NCBI GenBank assembly: GCA_001839685.1
Contig: MLAK01000649.1
Coordinates: forward strand, 129,870 to 178,994
Reading direction: 5' to 3'
From: Tritrichomonas foetus
Taxonomy: Eukaryota; Parabasalia; Tritrichomonadida; Tritrichomonadidae
DNA length: 49,125 nucleotides
Part shown: positions 9,262-22,000 of the stretch, piece after piece
How the letters are laid out: each line of letters opens with the position of its first letter
How positions within the stretch are numbered: the first letter of the stretch is position 1
Translations under genes and position numbers: made by a program
The notes under the pieces: model-generated
What the model saw: only the letters and a program-made list of their open reading frames with translations
Database searches by the model: none
What the model was told of the DNA's origin: nothing

Positions 9262-9566
9262 CTTAGCCAAAAGTAGATAACTTTCTTTCTAATCTATCTT
9301 TCCTTTTTATTATCATTTTTCCCAGAAAAGGCGAATGAAATTCTCTCAATTTTTTATTCAAATTTTGAATCAAGGTGAACTGTTAGGAATTTTTTTGATA
9401 GGAATTTCTGACAACATGAACTGTTTTCGTCATATCTCCTCTACCTTCAAAATAAACTCAGAAGCAAATTGAGGAGAGTGACCATAAATAGCATTACAAT
9501 AGATATATGCAGTCAAAAGGGAATATAAAAATAATTTATGTATAAAAAAAATAATCAACAACACAA
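9261..9566. other. Convergent 3' spacer between PFK and Myb genes
   Basis: A spacer of about 300 AT-rich bases between two convergent genes. Nothing beyond the two 3' ends is seen. Confidence 0.5.
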
Positions 9567-10154
9567 TTATTCAAGCATTCGTGCTTGAAACTTCAAAAAG
9601 TCCTCACCGAAAAGGCTTGCATCGATTCTCGGAAACTCCAATAATGAATGGTTATGAACAACAACTATCTCCGAATCACTATCCCTCATTTCTTCTTGTT
9701 TTGGCCGCATGCAGTCGTGCGTTATCCTATCTGTCAATTTGTCGTCAATTCTGTTAACTTCGTCATCTTTCTGCGGATATCCGAGATTATAAATATTGAA
9801 GTGGTTGATTGAATGATGGCGCTTCAATCTGCTCCAGCGATTTTTAACATTAATGGCGCTGCGTCCGGGGAGCATTGTTGCAATGAGGGTCCACTTGTTT
9901 CCGATTAGCGCGTGTTGCTTGAGCAAAATTTCATCTTCTTCAGGCGTCCAGTTAGCCTTTATAATGTCTGGTGAAAGCTGTCCCATCCATCTTTCGCAGC
10001 ATTGTTTCGAATTGCGGCCAGGAACTCTCTGTGAAACTCTGATCCATGAATCTGTGCCTAATAGAGCGACGGCCTCAAGAAGTTTCTTGTCTTCCTCAGG
10101 AGTCCATTTGGATTTGTGTTGAGAGAGATTTGATGTATTGAAGAAAGTTTCCAT
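9567..10154 (-). CDS. R2R3-type Myb DNA-binding protein
   Basis: 195 residues from the first ATG. Two adjacent Myb/SANT repeats fill the N-terminal half. Repeat one has tryptophans at 17, 37 and 56 within K-W-T-P-E-E-D, D-S-W-I-R-V and C-E-R-W. Repeat two has W69, W88 and W107 within N-W-T-P-E-E-D, N-K-W-T-L-I-A and K-N-R-W. The linker L-S-P-D-I-I-K-A-N-W and the recognition helix N-V-K-N-R-W-S-R-L-K-R follow the c-Myb pattern. The tail (about 115-195) is acidic with no recognisable domain. Trichomonads have hundreds of such proteins; some recognise promoter elements or regulate iron-responsive genes, but the target of this one cannot be read from sequence. It is convergent with the PFK gene. 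A TTG one codon upstream is not preferred as start. Confidence 0.93.
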   Translation of the reverse strand: METFFNTSNLSQHKSKWTPEEDKKLLEAVALLGTDSWIRVSQRVPGRNSKQCCERWMGQLSPDIIKANWTPEEDEILLKQHALIGNKWTLIATMLPGRSAINVKNRWSRLKRHHSINHFNIYNLGYPQKDDEVNRIDDKLTDRITHDCMRPKQEEMRDSDSEIVVVHNHSLLEFPRIDASLFGEDFLKFQARMLE

Positions 10155-12439
10155 CAATTAAACTTGGAAGATCAAGAAAAAAAAATGAAATTTGTGAGAA
10201 TAATGAAATAATATTTTGAGTAAAATAGTGAAAAAAAAAAAAAGGATTAGAATTTCAATGGAATTGAATATCTATTGATTTCAATATGAAGTTTTCCAAT
10301 GAAACAATATTGAATAGTTGCTTCTAAAATCAATTCAAATAGAGAAAAATACAGAAAAAATATTGTGGACACTACTAATAATTGTATGATTAATATTGAA
10401 ATAATTCTATAGACCGATACTTTTTGGGACAATAGAAATATATCTTTCAATGCCTTTCAAAACATTGGAAAACTGAACTGAATTTCGAAATAAGTGCTTA
10501 CAAAAAATATTTCTAATCTCTGAAATATTCGGCTTTATGCTCCGAAATATTGAATAAAGCGGACTGGAAAAATCAGCAACTTGCCTTTTTTCTCTTGCAT
10601 TCTATAAGAGATTTGCTCATAACGAATTTCATGATATCAGGAAGAGGAATAAATTTTCTAATCATATATATCCTACGTTCATTTTTGAATAGCCTTCCTT
10701 GTCTATTGAAATTTGATATAATTTTTCATTCAAACTGTAGTTTTGAATAATCACAAATTTGATGCCGTTCTTCTATCAATTTTCACAAATTTATGTAAGA
10801 TCACTTTTAATCCGCTGATTGTCACAATTGGTTTGTGGACTTTCAAAAAATAATATTTTGAAATAATGGTATCTTGATCTTTCGATATACTTTTGAAGTA
10901 AAAAAAGTATCAAACGATTGCATTTTATTAAATCATTATAAATCGCAAAAAATGAACGAAAATACCCTTTATTTATCTCTTTTTTGAGATTTTTTCATTT
11001 TGTCGTAGCAAAAAATATCACATTTTCAATACTTTTGATGAATTTGATTGTTTTCTACAGATAATATTTTGGATAAAATGTCTTTTAAAGAGTTCATAGT
11101 AATGACGGAATAATAATATATCAGTTAAATCTCATTATACCCCAAAAAGGATCTTTTTGGGACAGATAATAGTCATCTGAAAACATGAATTTGAAAAGGA
11201 ACTTTTGTTAAGACAAATATTGAGAATGAACGATATTCTCAAATTATTTTCAATTCGAGAATTTGAATATGAAAGGTCAGAGATTTTATCAATTATTCAT
11301 AAAATATCATGAGAAAATCGAATTTTTGAATTATTATCTTCAATTCAAATTCGTTTCAAAAAAAGCGACCATTGATAATTCTCTGAAGGGATCCTACATT
11401 TTCATTTATTTTTGCATTTTTCTTCTTTGTTTTTATTCAATTTAATAAAATGCCTATTTGACATCATTTAATAATCTTTGATATTCCTCGATAATTTTCT
11501 AGAAATGAATTTTACGTTTAAAATCATTCCAAATAATACAAAATAAAATAACCTTTGAAAAATTTACAGTGTCCTCGCATTAATTCCGAAAATTTTGATG
11601 AATATAATTAAATCGTGATTTTTTCATATCCATCGCTCATTGCTGCAATAATTGTTGGTATCTATCCCTGTAATTATAGAATTCTTGATAATTGTTCAAC
11701 AAATGCTCGAATAAAATACACAACATTCAGAATATTGAAAGAATGATAATATTCATTTATAAAAGAATATGTATACATTCTAAGGAGTAAGTAATTATAA
11801 ATCTTCAAATGCAGAAGCTTCTTGAGGGAAGCACATGAAATCGTCTTTACCATTATTACATAATTCAAATTAATCTTCGGCATTTTTATATAGAAATGCG
11901 TCTTTATAAAGGAATGAAACAAATGAAATTTATTTAAGGAAATCTTAATTTTGAAACTATTAGACAATTGCGTAATTATTTATGATGTGAATTTATAAAT
12001 TTATTTAGTATTATCCAACAAATTGAGGTTTTCTAGAGATATTATGATCGTGAGTATTTTAATAATATTTATTAGCCTAAGAATTTATATCTTTCATTCA
12101 AGGGGGCGTTTAGGGGAGGAGATCCCAAAATTTTTTATCGCTAGTGATATGATTTTTAAATAGAAAGCCACTATTCCGGGGCCTATATTATCGAAATCAT
12201 TTCAGTAAATTTTTTGAAATGAGAAAAATAACTGGGATTTATTAATGCGCATTTATGCCTTAATTGATAAATATTTTCTTTCATCAGTTTATAGTAATCA
12301 TTAGTTTTCACCAGTTCCACGATTTTTTCAAAATAATTTTCTATATCGAATATTTTGTCAATCTTTCGATCTGAGCTTTTTATTGATCGTTTACAATTTT
12401 GTTAAATATAATCTGTTAAACAAAGTAATTTTATTTTAT
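10155..12439. other. Long AT-rich spacer, no gene seen
   Basis: 2.3 kb in which the longest frames (about 60 to 97 codons, for example minus 11674-11967 and plus 10550-10750) are low-complexity and unrecognised. Small structures: an 8-bp-arm inverted repeat TTGAGAAT/ATTCTCAA at 11220-11242 and a G-rich patch at 12101-12122. No tRNA, snRNA or terminal repeat could be supported. Confidence 0.45.
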
Positions 12440-14062
12440 TTAAAATTGCCTTAAATGTCGAATTGATGGTGCAATTAATTGTGGAGAGGATGATTGAGGA
12501 TAGTCAAGGAGTGATTTCTTACTTAATATAAATGACTGTGTTCCAGTATCATCAAAAGTAGATTTAATTGTAACTGAAAATAATTTTGTAATTTCTGATA
12601 ATTTTGTGCCCAAATTCAAAGTACGATCTCTTTTCGCAGCACCTCTTGCAATGTTTGCCCAATTCTTTAATCCATAATTTTCTTGAGTTTGTTGACTAGC
12701 GGCTGAAATAATTCCAACAATCGAATTATCTATTCTATTCATTTTTGCTATTGCGGCCTTTGCTAAATCCCTTATTTGTTGAGAGGAATGACGCTGCATG
12801 ACTTGAAAGAAACTTGGAAATACAATAGGGAAAATAATTTTTGAGTTATCATCTAAAAATGTGTTCATTGGATCACTTAAAAATAAAGTTAATGTTGTAT
12901 CAGAAACACGAATACATTCAGATTGAGAAGTAATGGAAAAAAGTCCAAGAGCTGGTCTGATTAAATTTTCGACTTTGTCTTCAGGAACTAAAACAATATA
13001 GTGAGCTAAAATTTTGAGCATAATAACTTGCTTGGTAACACGAGTTTGAGAAAAGCAATGAATTGTTTCACGAACAATATGATAGGCAAACATTTCATCA
13101 TTTGCAACATATTGATCAAATAATGAAATCAATTGATTACTGAAATAATTTAAATTTTTAGCACTCAATAAAGGTAAAATATATGGAATGAATATATTTC
13201 TTTCAACTTGATTTATTTGTCCTTTCTTTTGCTGTCTAATAATATAAAGCAATATAGATATCATTGTGGAAAAGCAATACGCAAAATGCTTATGCTCAAG
13301 AGAATTATAAAGATAAATAGAAAATTTTGTGAAAATTTGATCATTATTCTCTGGGTGTGCTGTCATATAAGAAATAAATACTGTTTTTAACTTTTCTCTT
13401 TCATTCATATCAAATGATGCAAACATTTGAATATAATCACACATATATGAAAAAGTAATTTTTTCGGAAAACCTTTTGATGGCGATTATTAGAATATCAT
13501 AAATAATTTGGATATGTATCCAACATGGCATAAATAAAATTGGTATTTCATCAATGTAACTCATTTTAGGGTCAAGTTGAGATATATTTCGGACCAAATT
13601 TACTTTTAACATCTCCAATAAAAGGTTAAACAGTGGTGTATTTAGATCATCAACTGAATTAATAAAATTTAATACTTCTTTCAATGTGAGCAATTTTATT
13701 TCTTTAGCACTTGAGTCTGCAGTGGGAATATCGAAATTGCAAAGTTGAGAACATAATACCAGTTTCTGTTTGAATATATCTACAAAATTTGTGGCATTTG
13801 GTGAAGGAATAATTGGCAATTTTTCTAAAATCATATCTTCTTCATTTGGCCTTGAAGACTGATGTGATATAAGAGTAGTTGGAATATTATCATCACATAT
13901 GGGTACATTTTCATTGATTGGATCTGGTGTCTCAGCTGATAAAGGAATCAATACTGGCTGACGATAAGAATTATAGTATTTGTGGAATGGTGAAGGCTTG
14001 GGTGAATGAACATATAACGTTAACGATGATCGACTATTATTTGGTTTATATCTCTTTAACAT
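12440..14062 (-). CDS. PP2A regulatory subunit, B56 (B') family
   Basis: 540 residues from the first ATG; an upstream TTG three codons earlier is unlikely to be used. B56 subunits wrap around the PP2A A/C core and choose its substrates. The family signature is readable: F-D-M-N-E-R-E-K-L-K-T-V-F (about 220) matches the conserved D-x-x-E-R-x-x-L-K-T segment. It is followed by paired HEAT-like helices, including E-R-N-I-F-I-P-Y-I-L-P-L (about 290), V-M-L-K-I-L-A-H-Y-style helices, and F-P-I-V-F-P-S-F-F-Q-V (about 428), equivalent to the family's I-x-P-I-x-F-P-x-L-Y. Residues 1-100 are Pro/Ser-rich and probably disordered; the last 80 are likewise non-conserved. It is diverged from animal and yeast members, as usual in trichomonads. 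The stop TAA is followed by A, giving a TAAA polyadenylation word. Confidence 0.85.
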   Translation of the reverse strand: MLKRYKPNNSRSSLTLYVHSPKPSPFHKYYNSYRQPVLIPLSAETPDPINENVPICDDNIPTTLISHQSSRPNEEDMILEKLPIIPSPNATNFVDIFKQKLVLCSQLCNFDIPTADSSAKEIKLLTLKEVLNFINSVDDLNTPLFNLLLEMLKVNLVRNISQLDPKMSYIDEIPILFMPCWIHIQIIYDILIIAIKRFSEKITFSYMCDYIQMFASFDMNEREKLKTVFISYMTAHPENNDQIFTKFSIYLYNSLEHKHFAYCFSTMISILLYIIRQQKKGQINQVERNIFIPYILPLLSAKNLNYFSNQLISLFDQYVANDEMFAYHIVRETIHCFSQTRVTKQVIMLKILAHYIVLVPEDKVENLIRPALGLFSITSQSECIRVSDTTLTLFLSDPMNTFLDDNSKIIFPIVFPSFFQVMQRHSSQQIRDLAKAAIAKMNRIDNSIVGIISAASQQTQENYGLKNWANIARGAAKRDRTLNLGTKLSEITKLFSVTIKSTFDDTGTQSFILSKKSLLDYPQSSSPQLIAPSIRHLRQF

Positions 14063-15318
14063 AGATGTCAAGATATTATCTCAAAGATTTTATTTCTGAA
14101 GATATAAAAAAATAGATCACTTCCGTTTTGAACGAATTCGGACTCATTGAAAAAAGTTTCATTGTTAAAAATTTAAATGATATGTCAAGATTTGAGGTGA
14201 AATTCTTTCTTATGAATTTTCGAATTTCGTGAAAATAGACATAAATACTGTGAAAATGATAAGATTACAAACTCGAAATGATTTGGTGAAGAACCGAAAT
14301 ATTATCAACCCTAAAATGGTGGTTATGATAAATTGAATAAAACATTTACATGTGAAAGAAATTGATGTCTACTTTACATTCGGATAAAATGATTCTTATA
14401 ACTGAGTTATTTCTATTCTATCAAATTCATTTGATAAAAGGAATGATCAGACTTTCACAAGGCGAAGGTAAAAACATTATTGAACATTTACATTTCTTTT
14501 CGATAACTAACAATGATATATTTAAGATCATTCAATAGTATGACAAGGATTTCCATATCTCCAATGATCAATAAATGAGAAATAGATTTTTTTATTCGAT
14601 ATTTCAACAAGAAATTTAGGTTTAATGATCATCAATGTTTAATTTATTTTGAAGGAATATCATAAAAAATACAGGTTGCTCTTTCGAAAGTGAATCGAAA
14701 TTTGATCATAAAGTATGTATAGATTGATTTAACTGTGGTTTCTTTCGATTCACAAAATATAACAGAATTCTTATTTTTTGTTTTCGATTTTATATACTAT
14801 ATGCTGCATTGCTTTAAAACCAAAAGGCATGGAAATACTCTTCCAGAATAATAGCTTGGTTGGCTATTGAAAGTATAATATTCGAGAGAGATCTTTCGAA
14901 TCGAATTAAATCAAATATATTCACTTTGTCATAAGGTTGTTTGAGTACTTATTTGCCCAATTATCAGTGATAACTCCACACTGTCATTAAGGAAGCTATC
15001 TCACAATATTGAGTTATATCTATTATTTGCTGATGATAGAACTTTCTTGTTATGTTTCTGGTGGAACAAAATGATTTCTTGCTGATATTCATGAAGAACA
15101 AGTTTATTTGATGTTATTTTCATGATATTTAATTTTAAAGATGAATCCATTTGATAAATTCTTTTATCAAGATTTATTAAATCAAGTTTTAGAAATCAAG
15201 ATTAATTAACGTAGATTGATTAATGGATCATGTGTAATACTGATTGTGTAATATAACCATTTAGCTATGGTTTTTGAATTGAAAAAACATTTCGCAAATT
15301 CTTGTTTTGATGACGCTT
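14063..15318. other. AT-rich spacer with an inverted repeat
   Basis: No frame is called. An exact 11-bp inverted repeat, GTGAATCGAAA at 14690-14700 and TTTCGATTCAC at 14743-14753, is annotated separately. The rest shows no recognisable structure. Confidence 0.45.
14690..14753. repeat. 11-bp inverted repeat, 42-bp spacer
   Basis: GTGAATCGAAA and its exact reverse complement TTTCGATTCAC lie 42 bases apart in gene-free DNA. They do not resemble the MITE ends at 5626 beyond the shared TCGAA-type core. Could be a small hairpin or chance. Confidence 0.5.
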
Positions 15319-15564
15319 TTAGTAATTATTATTCACACCAATATTATACAATATCTTGACAAATAATTTGAAAGCACATTGTAGTTCGGCAATACTCTCA
15401 CCATCAAATTCATTACTAGAAAAATTAACAAATGATAAAATAATTCTTTCTGCTGATCCATTTCCAATATCGTTAAACATGCATGAATATTTAATATTAA
15501 CTGATTTAAAAACCATGTGATTCATAGCTGGATTTTTACCAATTAGTTTTGTATTCATCAACAT
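15319..15564 (-). CDS. Small unrecognised protein, possibly a 5'-truncated remnant
   Basis: From the first ATG the frame encodes 81 residues beginning M-L-M-N-T-K-L-I-G-K-N-P and ending in several Asn and a Tyr. Composition is that of a real protein (N-G-S-A-E-R-I-I-L-S-F-V-N-F, then A-E-L-Q-C-A-F-K-L-F-V-K-I-L). The same frame stays open about 35 codons upstream without any ATG, and the residues just before the Met (Y-D-Y-F-L-L-E-D-D-N-E) look like a continuation. The piece may therefore be the 3' end of a longer, decayed gene. The pattern is faintly like the beta strands of tubby-like domains, which are common in trichomonads, but this is too weak to name it. No neighbour suggests a role. 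Confidence 0.35.
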   Translation of the reverse strand: MLMNTKLIGKNPAMNHMVFKSVNIKYSCMFNDIGNGSAERIILSFVNFSSNEFDGESIAELQCAFKLFVKILYNIGVNNNY

Positions 15565-15582
15565 TTCATTGTCGTCTTCCAA

Positions 15583-16074
15583 TAGGAAGTAATCGTATAA
15601 TTGAAAAGTACATGTGAAAAAGTCGATACATGAAGAAGATAGAAAAAGTCGCGGCAGAGTTGATAAGAGTTGAAAGATGTGAGATTATTTATAAATTAAA
15701 AAGGAAGAGGATTTTTTTAAAGTTTACAAATTAGTATATCATCCGTGGTAATCTAAAATTTTTACTCTTTTTTCATAACTAATGACTGCATAGCATAGGG
15801 TGGTTGATGATAATAGATCAGGAATTCTAGAGGAAAATGAAATAATAATGAATTGAAAAATCGGAATTTAATCTCTAGAATGTATGAAAACATGCTAAAA
15901 AGTGGTGTTTCTTCAAGATTAATTATAAATGCATTGACTCACTGTCCTTCTTCAAGTACATATGATCTCAATATAAAATACAAATTCTTGATTCCATAAT
16001 CCCAAAAGAATCAAATCAAAACATTCTTTATATAAACAAAAGCAATTTGAAATAAATAAAAACAATTTTTTTTA
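15583..16074. other. Spacer downstream of the first BEACH gene
   Basis: About 490 AT-rich bases with no open frame of note. It holds the 3' end of the BEACH gene to its right, whose TAG stop is followed at once by TAAA. Confidence 0.5.
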
Positions 16075-19000
16075 CTATGTGAATTCATGTGAAATCAGTA
16101 AAATACTTCCTTCCGCGGTAAAAGCTACAAAACAAGATTCTTTATGACAATAATCAATTGTGGCCAATTTTGAATGACATCTAAAGAAACTCTCTCCAAA
16201 TTCCAGTTCATAGGCGTCACTCATATAAAGTCTTCCTTCAGAATCAGCAAGTACAATATAATCAAATGCAGATGGCGATGAAAAAGAAAATATATTAATT
16301 AAACTTATTTCTATTTTCACTTTTTTAAGGAATTGTCCATTCACGTTGTACACTGCAATAAATTTACTTACAATTCCAGCTTCAATTACAGTATAATAAA
16401 CAATAATGAATCCCCAAGATGGTGATATTGTGATATTACAAGGCCTTCCTCCATTCAGGTCAATTACATTTTCTACTGTACAACTTGTAAGTGAAGAAAT
16501 AATTAAAAATCCATCATTGGTACCATTGACAATCAGATTAAATTTCTCACTAATTGAAACGCATGGCAATCTTGAGCGATATGAAGCAATGGAAGCAATT
16601 TGTTTTGGTTGAGTTCCAGTTTTATAAACATTAACAACTGCATTTCTACAAGCTATAACAAAATAATCTTTGCCAGCATCAATTGCACTTGTTTCATTCA
16701 AAGGCGTTTCCAAAACTGTGAAATTCCCAGTTTGTATATTAATTAAAGATACTTCACTACTTCCATAACTTGATGCAATGAGTGTTGATGGCTTTAAAAG
16801 CGTGAAAATTACCTTTTGATGAGAAATTGAAGGAATCTGGCCTTTTTTGAGTTCTTTTTGCCAATAGGCTGGAACATCAAATGATTGCGCAAACCTGGAT
16901 TTCATATCTGACAATGATTTTCGTGTGTTGACTCTTTTGGCAGATTTATGTGAAATTGTATATACTACAAGTTTATTATCTGGTGTAATAACAACAAATG
17001 ATATTTTGTTATCAATAAGCGTATAAAAGGCAACTAAAAATGTTCTAGTTTCAGTTTGGTGGCAATACATTTGATGATCTTTATAGAGGATCAATGACCT
17101 CAATCTCATTGGATGTGGTGAATTAAATAGCTGAGGTGGAATTTGACCAACATTTAATAATGATGCTTCTAAAGCGTCTCTATTTATCTTATATGTTGCA
17201 GACGACCAAATATCTGCATACATTTCCGGTCTAAACAAGTTTCCAGGTGAACGTTGTTTTTCTCCCCAAATTAAATCTATCCATTCATTCAAATGATAAG
17301 AAACATATTCACTTTCTAAAGCTTTTCTCATTTTATAAACAAAATCAAATGGTGAAGATGCCCATGGTGGTAAAATTACATCATTTACTCGATTGTTATT
17401 TTTGAGTTCGCCGAGATCATACTTTTCTCTATTTATTAAAAAGTCTGGTGATGAATAAAACTCTGGAATTAGTTCACGATTATCATTAATAGTATTCATA
17501 ATATGTTGCCATGTTTTAGGAATAGATTGGAAAATTCTTTGCGGGGTCTCGAATTTTCCATGTTGAAGTTCAATATGCAAGGAAGTAAATGGTTCAATTC
17601 GAACAAAGAAATCGATAATTATAAGCGGATAAATGAAACCAGATGTATATAAGAAGTTACCATCATCAGCTTCAGCCATTTGAACTGATCTTTCTTTTAT
17701 TGCTGAAAATTTAGTCGGATTTAGTGCACCACAAGGTTTAGATAAGTCACGATAGACATTTGGATCAGTTAAATCCAAAAATTCTGATGTAAAATCTTTA
17801 ATTACCCAGGGAAAAACAGGATATTGAGAAAGATCGTTAAATGATCGTCCACTCATTTGATTTAGGTGCATCAAATATTCAAAATTCGAGATTTCTCGAT
17901 CAATCCATAAATCAGTTTTATTATTTGAATGGAAGTAATAATTCATATCAGTAAGTTGAATCTTTTGAAGTCGCGGCATGGTAAATTTATTTAATTTATT
18001 GATTACATAAAGACCATTTTTCTGAGTGAAGTTGAAAAAGTAGGATTTTCCATTAATTAAAAATATTTCAATTGCTGTTGGTAAATGAATTCGATTTCTC
18101 AAATAAACTTCCCGAATATCATCAAATAAAATAGTCTTTGTGTTTTCTTTGGAAGAAAATTTAATGAATTTTGAATAAATTAGCATATTTCCTTTAATTA
18201 CATTTAGAATACTAATTAATTCGCATTCAAATTTATTTTTAAGTGAATGCTTAAGAGTTTTTGATGTTTCATCTTTTTTATTTGAATTGTTTTCGAAATC
18301 ATCGTTCCACAAATTTTGTTTACTATTAAAAACATTTGATGAATTTCTTGATATATTTACACTATTGTTTGCAGTATTTTGTTCACTGTGTTCATCATTA
18401 GCATATTTTTCTGAATCCCGTGCCATTGAAGCTTTTTTATGATCATCGAAATGCCAATTTTTCTTTAATTTAACTGGAATTGAAAATCTACATGATGAAA
18501 AATCACGTTTAAAGTGAGTTAACGAAGTTTGATTTTCAATGTTCCACGGTGCTCTATCGAATGAAAGTGAACGCCACAATCTTCCCCATTTCTTAGCATT
18601 TTCTTTCTTCTTTTGTTCATTTTCTTCAAAGAAACTTTGAGTTACATTTGAAGTCATTGTAACAATTGTATCGTCAATTAATGAGAAAATTGCCAAGGAT
18701 TTATTCCAATTAGTTGCAAAGAATGATTTCAAGTATATTGGCATTTGTTTTTCTGTATTAAAGATTTCATTAAGCCTAACTTGTCGAAGTGTATCAAGTG
18801 CAGTCGCACAATTATCAATTGGATAATCAGTGAAGAAAAATGGTGGCAAGTTGGACATTTTAGCTGCATAGTTTAGATAAGCAGTAAAAGGCGAATCATT
18901 GACATATGAAATCATATTAATTAATGATTTAATGAATGTAATCATTTCAGGTTTCTGACGAACTAAAAATGCGGCCATGATCATAATAGAATCATATTTA

Positions 19001-22000
19001 TTTACTTCATCAGGAGCTTTCATGAAAACGCGAATGCAAATTTCAGCAAGTTCAGTATCAATCCAGTCTCCATAATTATTACGTCTAATTCCAAAATGAT
19101 ACTCTGTTGGTTTGAAATTGTATTTTTGAATAATTTCATAAATTTCATGTGGTTTGATTGAAACTTTATGATTTTGGTTTTGCTGGAATAACAATGAAGC
19201 TTCCTGAGAGATTATTGCACCTTGCATCGAATTTAATGAGAGTTGTGAGTTTGAAATAGATATAGTTTTCTTTTTTTGCGTTACTGAAAGGGATGTAAGT
19301 CGGAATAAATCATCAATAATTGATTTTTCTTGATGATTTTCAGGTCTAAAGAAAAGAAATCTTGTAACTAAATCAATGCACTTTTTATGATCCAAATTCG
19401 GTGATTTACAAACGTGCTCACATAATAAAATTAAGGTATTTGCTTTCATATCTTCTGATGGACGAGAAAGAATTCGACCAATAAAATCAATCATGACAAT
19501 AATATTTGCCCATTGTTCATCCCCACATTTTAATAAGAAATTCAATATTTCATTTTGAAGTTCTGTGTTTTGAACTTTGTAACAAATTATGATGGGCCAC
19601 ATTGACCAAGAAATATGACAAAAGTATGCAGGAGAAGGATGAATTGAGGAAATCAATTGAAGAAGCCTATCCTCCCCAATTGTAACTGCAATAAAGAAGC
19701 AAATTGAAAGTAATTCATATGTTCCATTCATCATTAGCGCAATAATTCTTTGTAAAAGAACTTCTGAAGCATCTTCAATTGACATTTGATGAATTACGAT
19801 GTCAGCAAGTTCGGGAAGTGTCATTTTAGTAATGATTTTATTTTTAATCATAATAATCATTGTGTCAATTGTATTTGCCATAATTGCTTCATCTTTAAAA
19901 TTCATTAAATAGAGGATTAACGAGAGGTTTTTCCTCGATTCAGTGGCATTTTTCAATGGTGACTTTTCATTATTCGCTAAACTACGTAACAAATTAAGAA
20001 GACATTCAATCATCTTCTCATCTCGACAATTCACAATATGTGAAATAAATGATGATAAATCATCATCATCAAATCGATGTTGGGCAACTTGAAATGCAAT
20101 ATCAATTATACATTTTCTACAACGAATTACATCGAATGTGCTTCTTTCTTCTTTTGGTTTGTATATATGTTGTGGTTCAACTTCCCAATAAAAAGTTGCT
20201 AATGCATTAATTATATGCGTAAATGTTATTATAGTGCTACTACTTGATGATAAAACAGCTGGGAATAAGCTTCGTGACCAATGTTTCAGAATCATAAGAT
20301 GATTTTCTGGCGATGCTCTCATAATTAAATCAAAATTAAAAAGAAGTGATGAAAACATTTGGGAGTGTAAAGGTGGATATGAACAAACTTGATATAAATT
20401 AAATATTTTCATATAAAGCTTATAAGTTATATGTGAAGGATCAGCAACGGTAAACAAGTGTGCAATAATATCTATTCCATTTGATTCACAAAGTGATCTC
20501 TGTGCATTAATGGAAGATGTTAAAGCAGATCCAAAGACTTGTAAAGATAATTCAATACACTGCGAATAGGGAGTTCCATCAATATATAGTAAATCAAGTT
20601 GAGCAAACAAAGGGATTAAATTTTCGATTTTAACAGAACTCAATAAAACATCAGTAAAGTTTGGATTTTGTTTGGTTTGCTTTTCTGATTTGATATATGT
20701 AAATTTAGAATCACCTGAAATTAATTCGAGCTTTAGTTCATTATTTAAGTTAACAGTTTTTATCATAGCTAAGGCAGGAATAGTTGGTTCTTTTAATTTC
20801 GGCCCAAGTTCATAAATTGCGCCTATTTGAGTTTCTTCGAGTTTTTGAAAGACTCCAAAAGAAGCAAAAAGTGCAGGATGTGGAGAATCAATGGAATTTT
20901 CACGTGTGCCACCAACACAAATTTTTACAGTTCCATGTTGAAATTCTGTGTGTGGATAAGCAATATCATGCAATGGTTTTCCATTGAAGCAAATCACAGC
21001 TCTATCTTCTATTTTTGATGGATAAAAATGAACGCTCATGAAGGTCCATGAATTTGTTGGAATATTCTTTTCACAAAGTCCAACAGATTTTGTTCTCTTT
21101 TTAATTACTTCCAGAATTAAACGAGTCATATTTAAATAAATTGATATTTTTTGATTTGCTGAATCACATAATTCTAAAATTGTTGGCATATATTGTGCGG
21201 CTGGATTTTCTAAATAAATCCAAAAAAGAAAAGAAAAACCATCATTTAGTTGAGCAGCTTCTAAAGTGATTAAGCATTTTACACCATTTGATAATAATGG
21301 AAATGAAGCTGATGGACTATGTCCAGTTTTATTTATAATTTGTGCAATAGTATTAATAAATTGTGGTTGTAATTTAGATATAAATTGATTGCTTATAGGA
21401 GTAAATAAAGAAATACATTGATGAACGAAAGAAACAGATGATACAACAGTTACTATTGATGTAAGTAGAGATAAACAATGATCAACAATTTCGTGATCTT
21501 TTTCATAATCATAGGTTTCTTTATAGAAGATTAGAACTTCTACAAGGTATGAATCAACTTTTCCTTTATGGCAAGCTTCACAGTTTTCTCGAGCAAAATT
21601 ACATAGTTTTTGAAGGAAAATCATAACATCAACAAATTGATTTGTTTGTCTAAAAAGCTTTAAAAAGAAACGCGTGAATTTGGGTTCTCGAATAATAAAG
21701 TTGGGCTGAAGTGAAGGTGTTACAGAACCAGAAATTAATTGAACAATGCGGCCAAACATTTGCGAAGGAAAATCACGACCATGAAAAGAAGTCGCAGCAC
21801 TTTCAAAAGCAGAAATAAAAGCAGCTGTTGTCCTTTGACCAGGGGATGTTGCAGTAAAGAATAAAATTGACTGAATTAGAATATCCTTGGCAACATCAAG
21901 AACTTCATCATTTATTTTAAGTGCAAGCACAGCTAGTGTATTCGCAATTGATTCTCTAACTGCACTTAATAAATCAAGTATTGATGGTTTATTATTAGCA

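Noticed and set aside
11220..11242. TTGAGAAT/ATTCTCAA inverted repeat as a regulatory site or terminator
   Set aside because: Eight-base arms are expected by chance in AT-rich DNA of this length; no gene context supports a role.
12101..12122. G-rich patch as a possible G-quadruplex
   Set aside because: Only two runs of four or more G are present; the rest is too short for a standard four-run quadruplex.
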